A DNA stretch of 7,221 nucleotides, from NCBI GenBank assembly GCA_949287345.1, contig CASEGD010000120.1, positions 1 to 7,221 on the forward strand. Direction: 5' to 3'. The translations under genes and the position numbers were made by a program. Below the pieces are notes generated by a model that saw only the letters and a program-made list of their open reading frames with translations, did no database searches and was not told the DNA's origin. Each line of letters begins with the position of its first letter. Position 1 is the first letter of the stretch. The DNA comes from an uncultured Phascolarctobacterium sp. (GTDB taxonomy: Bacteria > Bacillota > Negativicutes > Acidaminococcales > Acidaminococcaceae). Below are positions 1 to 4,825 of the stretch, in pieces.

Positions 1-933
1 TTATTCGTGGCGCGCCCGCTGATTATGTTTGACAAGCTGATGTACCCGGCCGTATGGTTTTTAAACCACGTTGCCAACTGGACGCTGCGCCGCATGGGCA
101 TCAACGCTGCCAGCGAAGCGGAAGAAGCGCATAACGAAGAAGAAATCCGCATTTTGATGGAAGAAAGCTACAAATACGGTTATATTGATAAAAGCGAGCT
201 GACTTATCTTGACAACGTGTTTGATTTCTCCGACCGCAGCGCCGGTGAAATCATGGTACCGCGTACCGACATGATTTGCCTGTATCTTGAAGACAGCTTC
301 GACGACAATATCAAAACCGCATTGAGCGAGCGCATGACGCGTTACCCCATCTGCAACGAAGATAAGGACCACATCATCGGCTTCCTGCATATCAAGGATT
401 TGCTGCGTGCCCTTAACGACGGCAAAAAGCCGGATTTAAGCACGCTGGCGCGCGATGTGCTGGAAGTGCCTGTTTCCATGCCTATCAGCAACCTGCTGCG
501 CTTATTGCAGAAGGAACGCAAGCAGCTGGCCATTTTGATTGACGAATACGGCGGCACCGCCGGTATGGTAACGATTGAGGACATCCTCGAAGAAATCGTC
601 GGCGAAATTCAGGACGAATTTGACGAAGAGCGCCCCGAAGTTGAAGAAGAAACCGACAAAACCTACTCCATCGACGGCAAAATGCTGCTGGAAGACGTTA
701 ACGATTTGTTCGGGCTGGAACTGGACGACAGCCAGTGCGACACCATCGGCGGCTGGGTTTACACGCAGCTTAACACGCAGCCCCAGGTTGGGCAAAGCGT
801 TAAACTGCCCAAGGCGGAAATTACCGTTGAAGAAGTTGAAGCCCTGCGCATTACCCGCCTGAAAATCAAAATCATCGGCACGCTCGACAGCGTTAACCAG
901 GGCATGCTGGACGAACATTTAAATAAAGATTAA
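1..933 (+). CDS. CBS-pair / CorC_HlyC transporter-associated protein, 5'-truncated by window edge
   Basis: The reading frame is open from base 1 and runs to TAA at 931-933, so the gene starts outside the window; the GTG at 7 is not a convincing start. Numbering from that GTG, residues about 1-30 look like the end of an N-terminal DUF21 membrane domain (hydrophobic stretch around 13-25). An acidic linker follows (EAEEAHNEEE). Two CBS domains follow, containing EIMVPRTDM (81-89), GFLHIKDLL (125-133) and the family hallmark DEYGGTAGMVTIEDILEEI (179-197). The C-terminal CorC_HlyC domain spans about 218-290, with DTIGGWV at 245-251. Family members (TlyC/HlyC/CorC, YhdP/MpfA-like) are membrane proteins linked to Mg2+ or other cation efflux; CBS domains usually bind adenine nucleotides. 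The exact ion is not readable here. The hemolysin label in databases is historical. It converges on the ECF operon and ends at a shared terminator. Confidence 0.93.
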   Translation, partial: LFVARPLIMFDKLMYPAVWFLNHVANWTLRRMGINAASEAEEAHNEEEIRILMEESYKYGYIDKSELTYLDNVFDFSDRSAGEIMVPRTDMICLYLEDSFDDNIKTALSERMTRYPICNEDKDHIIGFLHIKDLLRALNDGKKPDLSTLARDVLEVPVSMPISNLLRLLQKERKQLAILIDEYGGTAGMVTIEDILEEIVGEIQDEFDEERPEVEEETDKTYSIDGKMLLEDVNDLFGLELDDSQCDTIGGWVYTQLNTQPQVGQSVKLPKAEITVEEVEALRITRLKIKIIGTLDSVNQGMLDEHLNKD

Positions 934-945
934 CCAAACGCAAAC

Positions 946-979
946 AAAAAACTTCCACCAATATGGTGGAAGTTTTTTT
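946..979. terminator. Bidirectional intrinsic terminator between convergent genes
   Basis: A perfect 10-bp stem (ACTTCCACCA at 951-960 with TGGTGGAAGT at 964-973, loop ATA) is flanked by A5 at 946-950 and T6 at 974-979. The hairpin therefore has a U-tract when read on either strand. It lies 12 bases after the stop of the plus-strand CBS protein gene and 9 bases after the stop of the minus-strand T-component gene. It probably ends both transcripts. Confidence 0.9.
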
Positions 980-987
980 ATTTATAT

Positions 988-1668
988 TCACATCATGTTC
1001 ATTAAATGTTCCTGCCAGAAGGGGTAAGCGCTTAAAACCACTACCGCCAGCAGCACAAGGTAATCGGCAAGGCCGAGCTTTTGCTGCGGCATGTTTTTAT
1101 AAGTATTCGCGCCAAAGCCTTTCAACTCCATGCTCAACGCCAGCGTTTCGCTTTTGGCAACCGCGCGCATTACCAACGGGCGGATAACGACAACGTACGA
1201 CATTAAACGTTTAACTGCATTGCCACGGTTGGAATAACCGCGGCAGCTCTGCGCGTCCAGCGTAATTGCGCTGTCTGCCAGAAAGTTAGGCACAAAGCGC
1301 AAGGCCGTCGTCAGCATAAAAGCGTATTCGCAAGGCAGATGAAACTTTGTTACCAGCGCCTGCGCGATGTCCTGAATCCTCGTCGCCGCCAGCATGCACA
1401 AAAACGCCATCGTCATAACCAGCATGCGCAAACCGCCGACCAGTGCAATCTCCAGCGGGGAACCGAACAAAAGCTGGAGCAAAACCATCAATCCGGTGAA
1501 AACAGCAAGGCCGCCAATCGCCGCCATCGTCATGCGGTCATGTTTAATGGAAAGGAGCAGCGCCAGTTCCAGTACCAAAATCGTAGCAACAGCCATTACC
1601 GGCAGGATGAAAACCCACGCCGTTACCGCAACCGTTACAATTATCTGCGTAAAAGCCGATATTTTCAT
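988..1668 (-). CDS. ecfT: ECF transporter T component (EcfT, transmembrane scaffold)
   Basis: This 226-residue protein is the membrane scaffold that couples the two ECF ATPases to the substrate-binding S component. It is hydrophobic in its first half (about 11-42, 48-69, 75-96), with further likely membrane segments near 112-130 and 200-216. The long cytoplasmic coupling-helix region (about 135-190) carries the EcfT signature motifs. The first is AQSCRG (139-144), a good match to the A-x-x-x-R-G type. The second is MELKGFG (180-186), where most family members have A-R-G-F. The ATG overlaps the stop of the preceding ATPase gene as ATGA, with a G-rich stretch just upstream, so it is the last gene of a translationally coupled operon. 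Length and hydrophobicity suit CbiQ/EcfT. It ends just before a terminator. Confidence 0.92.
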   Translation of the reverse strand: MKISAFTQIIVTVAVTAWVFILPVMAVATILVLELALLLSIKHDRMTMAAIGGLAVFTGLMVLLQLLFGSPLEIALVGGLRMLVMTMAFLCMLAATRIQDIAQALVTKFHLPCEYAFMLTTALRFVPNFLADSAITLDAQSCRGYSNRGNAVKRLMSYVVVIRPLVMRAVAKSETLALSMELKGFGANTYKNMPQQKLGLADYLVLLAVVVLSAYPFWQEHLMNMM

Positions 1669-2471
1669 GCCTGCGCCCCCTTCCGCGTAATTTTACTGCA
1701 AAAATCTTCCGGGCTTGTCGCCGTAAGGCCCAGCGCGTTGCCCACAGCCGACGCCGTCGGGTAACGCAGCCCCCAGCGCTCCACGTTAATGCTGCCGTCA
1801 AACAGTTTTTCCGGCGTGCCGTCGAACACAAGGCTGCCGTTGTGCAGCACCACCGTGCGCTGTGCATAGCGGCGCACCGTGTCCATATCGTGCGAAATCA
1901 AAACAACGGTAATGCCGTTTTCCTCATTCAGCGCCTTTAAATAACTCATCATGCGCTCTTTTTCCACGGCGTCCTGACCGTTGGTTATCTCGTCCAAAAT
2001 CAGCGTGCGCGGGTTTAACGCCAGCGCCGCCGCCACGCCCAAACGGCGTTTTTGCCCAAAGGATAAAAGGCGCGGGTAAGCGTCCGCCAAATCCGTCAGC
2101 CCCGTGGCTGCCAGCGCTTTTTCCACCTGGCGCTTTACGGTTTCCTCCGTCAGCTTTTTCGCACGCGGCCCGTACGCTACCTCGTCAAAAACGGTGTCCT
2201 CCAAAATCTGCAAATCCGGGTTCTGGAACACGTAACCGATTTTATCCGCCAAATCCGCCGGTTCCATTTTTTCAATGTCCGCGCCGTCAATTAAAATCTG
2301 CCCGCTGCGGGGATGAATCAGCGCCATAAACAGGCGGCTCAGCGTTGTTTTGCCGCTGCCGTTGTGCCCTAAGAGCGCCACAAACTCGCCGCTTTCAATT
2401 TTCAAATCTATATCGTGCAGCACCGGCTGCCCGCGCAGGTACGCAAAGTTAACCTCTTTTGCCTCCAGCAT
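1665..2471 (-). CDS. ecfA: ECF transporter ATPase, non-consensus signature (LSFGQ) subunit
   Basis: This 268-residue ABC ATPase energises the ECF importer as one half of a heterodimer with the product of the gene before it. Visible motifs are Walker A GHNGSGKT (35-42), Q-loop VFQNPDLQ (81-88, Q83), signature LSFGQKRR (136-143) in place of LSGGQ, Walker B TLILDE (156-161) with catalytic E161, a D-loop of NGQD (164-167) where SGLD is usual, and switch H194. The C-terminal tail (about 225-268) is an ECF-ATPase-type extension. Its ATG shares one base with the stop of the upstream ATPase gene (TAATG), and a GGGGGTG ribosome binding site sits inside the end of that gene. The CbiO/EcfA/YkoD family is clear. 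Which of the two ATPases should be called A1 or A2 cannot be settled from sequence reading alone. Confidence 0.93.
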   Translation of the reverse strand: MLEAKEVNFAYLRGQPVLHDIDLKIESGEFVALLGHNGSGKTTLSRLFMALIHPRSGQILIDGADIEKMEPADLADKIGYVFQNPDLQILEDTVFDEVAYGPRAKKLTEETVKRQVEKALAATGLTDLADAYPRLLSFGQKRRLGVAAALALNPRTLILDEITNGQDAVEKERMMSYLKALNEENGITVVLISHDMDTVRRYAQRTVVLHNGSLVFDGTPEKLFDGSINVERWGLRYPTASAVGNALGLTATSPEDFCSKITRKGAQA

Positions 2472-3331
2472 TACGCTTCACCCCCTGTAAAGCCCTTCTC
2501 CTTCAGTTCCGCCACGGCTTCTTCCTCCGTGCGCCAATCGCCCAGCGTGATGTTAAACTTTTCTTCAAGCCCCAGCTTGATGCGCCACAGCGCCGGTATA
2601 AACTGGCGCAGAACCTCGTCGCCGTACATTTTTCTGGCGGCATTTTCGTATTTATCCGCCGTTACAAGGCGTCCGTCTTTCAGTACAATCAAATCCGTCA
2701 TGTACGGCAGCAGGTAGTCGATGCGGTGTTCAACCACCACAATCGTCGTGCCGTATTCCTTATGGATTTTATATAACAGCCCGTACAGTGAATTTGCGCC
2801 GTCCGGGTCCATCGCCGATACCGGCTCGTCCAGCACGATAATTTCCGGGTGTACGGCAAGCACCGAAGCCAAAAGCAAACGCTGGCGCTGACCGCCTGAA
2901 AGTTCATCAAGCTGGTAGCTTTCGCGCCCAGGCAGGCCGACATCCTCTAGCGCACGGCGTGTGCGTTCCTCAACTTCTTCCGGCTTAAAGCCGTGGTTTA
3001 ATAGGCTGAACGCAACCTCCTCGCCCGCCGTCAGCGAAACGAGCTGGCTTTCGTAATCCTCCAGCATCAGCCCAAGGCGCATGGCAATGTCCGAAACCTT
3101 TTTGCCCTTGGTGCTTTCGGCCAGCACCATCACGTCGCCGCTGTAAGCGCCGCCCATATAAAACGGCACAATGCCCGCCATCGCCTTGCACAGCGTGGTT
3201 TTGCCGCTGCCGCTCGGCCCGGCGATAACCGTAAACGAACCGCGCTCAATCTTAAAATCTATATCGTGCAGCACCAGATTATTCTTTTTATAAGCAAAGT
3301 AAAAATGCTGTAATTCTACAACCGTTTCCAT
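2471..3331 (-). CDS. ecfA: ECF transporter ATPase, canonical signature (LSGGQ) subunit
   Basis: This is a 286-residue ABC ATPase, the partner of the next gene's product. Motifs are Walker A GPSGSGKT (38-45), signature LSGGQRQR (144-151), Walker B EIIVLDEP (163-170) with catalytic E169, D-loop SAMDP (172-176) and switch H202 (VVVEHRID). The Q-loop is odd: where ECF ATPases read V-F-Q-D/N-P, this protein has MLEDYESQ (89-96), so Glu91 stands at the usual Gln position. Downstream, LVSLTAGEEVAFSL matches the ECF ATPase pattern LVS-x-T-x-x-x-EVAF. The C-terminal extension (about 225-286) fits ECF ATPases. The ATG shares one base with the TGA of the S-component gene (TGATG), and an AGGAGG-like ribosome binding site lies within the S gene's last codons. 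Family assignment is secure. Confidence 0.93.
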   Translation of the reverse strand: METVVELQHFYFAYKKNNLVLHDIDFKIERGSFTVIAGPSGSGKTTLCKAMAGIVPFYMGGAYSGDVMVLAESTKGKKVSDIAMRLGLMLEDYESQLVSLTAGEEVAFSLLNHGFKPEEVEERTRRALEDVGLPGRESYQLDELSGGQRQRLLLASVLAVHPEIIVLDEPVSAMDPDGANSLYGLLYKIHKEYGTTIVVVEHRIDYLLPYMTDLIVLKDGRLVTADKYENAARKMYGDEVLRQFIPALWRIKLGLEEKFNITLGDWRTEEEAVAELKEKGFTGGEA

Positions 3332-3909
3332 CAGTTATCTTCCTCCTGTACAAAAAACAGCCTGCGTACCGGGCCGTACAGCAAAAAGGTAATGCTGCCG
3401 TTCAATACGCCGATAACCGCCACCACCGGCAGCATGGCGTACATCCACACGCTTAAGGGCAGCCCCATGACGATTTTTAAAATAAAGGTAAACACGCCGC
3501 CGCTCATAATCGTCGCCGCAAAGCCGGTAATAAACGGGCGCAGCTTCCACTTGTCCAGTTTAACGCTCAGCATGGCTTTAACCAAAAGGCAGCACACAAT
3601 CGCGCCGCACACTTCGCTGGCTAAATTGCCCAGCGGAAAGGCCGACTTCGACGACGGCACCAGCGTCATACCGCTGATAAAACCAATGCCCAGCGCCTGC
3701 GGCAGCGACGGGTTGGTAAGGTTGATGACAATGGAATACATTGCAATCGTCCAGTTCGGCGTAACGCCGCCCACGTTGGGGCTTACCGTGTGCAGAATAA
3801 TGCCGATGGCCAGAAGCATCGCCGTTATCGCCACCCAGCGGTAACCGTCCTGCGTCGGCTTAACTTCTGTTAAGGTTACTATTTTTTTCTCTCTTTGCAA
3901 TTCTTCCAT
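3331..3909 (-). CDS. ECF transporter S component, TrpP-like; probable tryptophan-binding subunit
   Basis: This 192-residue integral membrane protein is the substrate-binding subunit and first gene of the ECF operon. About 22 charged N-terminal residues precede likely membrane segments near 25-42, 52-64, 69-85, 96-113, 126-147 and 153-176, the six-helix pattern of S components. The stretch LLAIGIILH (32-40), followed by SPNVGGVTPNW (43-53), resembles the TrpP family (L-L-A-I-G-x-x-L-H then G-G-x-x-P-D); this is from memory of the family, not an alignment. The Trp T-box in its leader supports tryptophan as substrate. The ATG at 3909 is chosen because AAGGAG (3918-3923) lies 8 bases upstream of it; an in-frame GTG at 3918 overlaps that ribosome binding site. 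The S-component call is firm. Tryptophan is an inference, and another aromatic compound or Trp precursor is possible. Confidence 0.8.
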   Translation of the reverse strand: MEELQREKKIVTLTEVKPTQDGYRWVAITAMLLAIGIILHTVSPNVGGVTPNWTIAMYSIVINLTNPSLPQALGIGFISGMTLVPSSKSAFPLGNLASEVCGAIVCCLLVKAMLSVKLDKWKLRPFITGFAATIMSGGVFTFILKIVMGLPLSVWMYAMLPVVAVIGVLNGSITFLLYGPVRRLFFVQEEDN

Positions 3910-3917
3910 GCCGCTCA

Positions 3918-3923
3918 CTCCTT
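3918..3923 (-). promoter_or_regulatory. Ribosome binding site that decides the S-component start
   Basis: AAGGAG on the minus strand is separated by 8 bases from the ATG at 3909-3907. The upstream in-frame GTG (3918-3916) uses the last G of this motif as its first base, so it cannot be the start served by this site. Confidence 0.8.
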
Positions 3924-3930
3924 AAGCTGT

Positions 3931-3970
3931 AAATAAAAAAGCCTTCCATCCCTTGTAGGGACGAAAGGCT
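3931..3970 (-). terminator. Intrinsic terminator of the T-box riboswitch
   Basis: On the minus strand, a 14-bp stem pairs 3957-3970 with 3940-3953 (two G-U wobbles, loop ACA), followed by TTTTTTATTT (3940-3931). The 5' arm contains CGTCCCT (3963-3957), the segment that in T-box leaders pairs alternatively with the AGGG of the T-box sequence to build the antiterminator. The terminator ends about 20 bases before the S-component start codon, so it controls the whole transporter operon. Confidence 0.93.
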
Positions 3971-4188
3971 GTAAACTTTCGCGGTGCCACCCTGCTTGAC
4001 TTATAAAGTCCAACTTTAAGATACGGGCCAAAGCCGATATCCGCTTTTATGGTAACGGGTAAAGCCATCCCGGCGCTGCTACCCCTTGCGGCTCGCAGCA
4101 CACCTCCGGGGCCCATTCCCTTTACCGCACACCGCCGGGCTTGCACCACCCCCGGCTCGCTCCCATCATAGGCCGCTAATTTGTAATT
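3940..4188 (-). promoter_or_regulatory. T-box riboswitch (tRNA-sensing leader), specifier probably UGG/Trp
   Basis: The leader of the ECF operon contains the T-box sequence AGGGTGGCACCGCG (3993-3980), the conserved CCGTTA motif (4058-4053), a stem III-like hairpin (4041-4020, loop TTTG), and the alternative terminator. The upstream element GCGAGCC...GGTGGTGCAAG...CCCGGC (about 4160-4134) matches the distal part of T-box stem I. It is followed by GGGAATGGGCCCCGGAG (4120-4104), the usual specifier-loop context. Taking TGG (4115-4113) as specifier, flanked 3' by G, gives tryptophan. The bulge UGGC (3989-3986) would pair with a tRNA ending GCCA, which fits tRNA-Trp (G73). Uncharged tRNA should stabilise the antiterminator and switch the operon on. 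The alternative register GGG (Gly) fits worse, because bacterial tRNA-Gly normally has U73. T-box identity is near certain; the Trp call is about 0.7. Confidence 0.95.
4113..4115 (-). promoter_or_regulatory. Candidate T-box specifier codon TGG (Trp)
   Basis: TGG follows GGGAA and precedes GCCCCGGAG on the minus strand, a position matching the GAA...CCC(C/U)GGAG frame of T-box specifier loops. In many T-boxes one base separates GAA from the codon, which would shift the register to GGG (4114-4112). Trp is preferred because of the UGGC bulge and the TrpP-like gene downstream. Confidence 0.68.
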
Positions 4189-4194
4189 ACTAAA

Positions 4195-4223
4195 AGTTTA
4201 CCATTAGCATGGTAAGTTGTCAA
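4195..4223 (-). promoter_or_regulatory. Sigma-A-type promoter of the ECF operon
   Basis: On the minus strand a perfect -35 TTGACA (4223-4218) and a -10 TAAACT (4200-4195) are separated by exactly 17 bases. Transcription would start near 4188, directly ahead of the T-box leader. The -35 box begins a few bases after the U-tract of the nrdG terminator. Confidence 0.82.
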
Positions 4224-4260
4224 TAAAAAACGCACCTGCATTGTCAGTCAGGTGCGTTTT
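4221..4260 (-). terminator. Intrinsic terminator of the nrdDG operon
   Basis: On the minus strand a 12-bp perfect stem (AAAACGCACCTG at 4260-4249 with CAGGTGCGTTTT at 4238-4227, 10-base loop) runs directly into TTTTTTATT (down to about 4222). It starts 4 bases after the nrdG stop codon. It insulates the ECF operon's T-box promoter from nrdDG transcription. Confidence 0.9.
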
Positions 4261-4264
4261 GTTT

Positions 4265-4813
4265 TTATTTCCCCGGTTCAAACAAGCCTTCGTTGTCGTC
4301 CCACAGGATTATTTTATCTTCTTTCAGCGTTTCCTGCAAACGGATTACGCGCTGGTTGCTGCTGCCGCGGAAGCGCAGGTTGGGGTCTTTTTTTGCTTCC
4401 ACAAATTCGCCGTCCACCAGTATATCAATGCAGTCCAAAAGGGCGCGCGTAATTTCATAATCGCACAGGCGGCCGGTTAACAGGTCTTTTTCAAGGTCGT
4501 AACCGGTGTAGCACCATACGGTTTTATTGGGGTACATTTTGCGCAGGCGCTGCATAAAGGGCAGCAGGGCTTTCTGGTTGGCGGGTTCAAACGGTTCGCC
4601 GCCCAAAAGGCTGAAGCCTTTAATATACGGCGGTTTTAAGGCGTTTAAAATTTCTTCTTCCGCCGCCTTGCCAAACGGCCGGCCGTAGTCAAAATCCCAG
4701 GCTTCCTGGTTAAAACAGCCTTTGCAGTAATGCGTACAGCCGCTTACAAACAGCGATACGCGCACGCCCGGCCCGTTGGCGACATCATGTGTTTTAATTG
4801 CCGCGTAGTTCAT
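4265..4813 (-). CDS. nrdG: Anaerobic ribonucleoside-triphosphate reductase activating protein (radical SAM)
   Basis: This 182-residue radical-SAM activase generates the glycyl radical on NrdD using S-adenosylmethionine and a [4Fe-4S] cluster. The cluster motif C-x3-C-x2-C is seen as C26, C30 and C33 in SGCTHYCKGCFNQEAW. The SAM-contacting GGEPF motif is at 71-75. The N-terminal NGPGVRVSLFVSGC and the C-terminal FRGSSNQRVI (148-157) are typical of NrdG. The length is slightly above that of the E. coli protein (about 154). It begins 12 bases after the nrdD stop, with a GGAGG ribosome binding site about 7 bases before the ATG. It is co-transcribed with nrdD and ends at a strong terminator. Confidence 0.97.
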   Translation of the reverse strand: MNYAAIKTHDVANGPGVRVSLFVSGCTHYCKGCFNQEAWDFDYGRPFGKAAEEEILNALKPPYIKGFSLLGGEPFEPANQKALLPFMQRLRKMYPNKTVWCYTGYDLEKDLLTGRLCDYEITRALLDCIDILVDGEFVEAKKDPNLRFRGSSNQRVIRLQETLKEDKIILWDDNEGLFEPGK

Positions 4814-4825
4814 GGCAGGCCTCCG

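Noticed and set aside
502..918. Open frame on the minus strand, 138 codons
   Set aside because: It is antisense to the CBS/CorC_HlyC domains, which are well conserved in the other frame. It has no ribosome binding site or recognisable domain.
963..1187. Open frame on the plus strand after the terminator
   Set aside because: It begins inside the terminator stem and is antisense to ecfT; there is no ribosome binding site.
4112..4114. Specifier read as GGG (glycine)
   Set aside because: This would place one base between GAA and the codon, as in many T-boxes, but the 3' flanking base would be C instead of a purine. The UGGC bulge does not fit tRNA-Gly with U73, and the downstream protein resembles TrpP. 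It is kept as a minority possibility.
3922..4149. Open frame of 75 codons on the minus strand upstream of the S component
   Set aside because: It falls inside the T-box leader. The sequence is explained by RNA structure (T-box, stem III, terminator), and the translation looks arbitrary.
4091..4160. Repeated GCGAGCCG and GGTGTGC elements in the leader, arranged A-B-B-A
   Set aside because: The copies fall in the distal stem I and stem II parts of the T-box, where similar short motifs recur. They are too short to argue for a duplicated or tandem T-box, and only one T-box sequence and one terminator are present.
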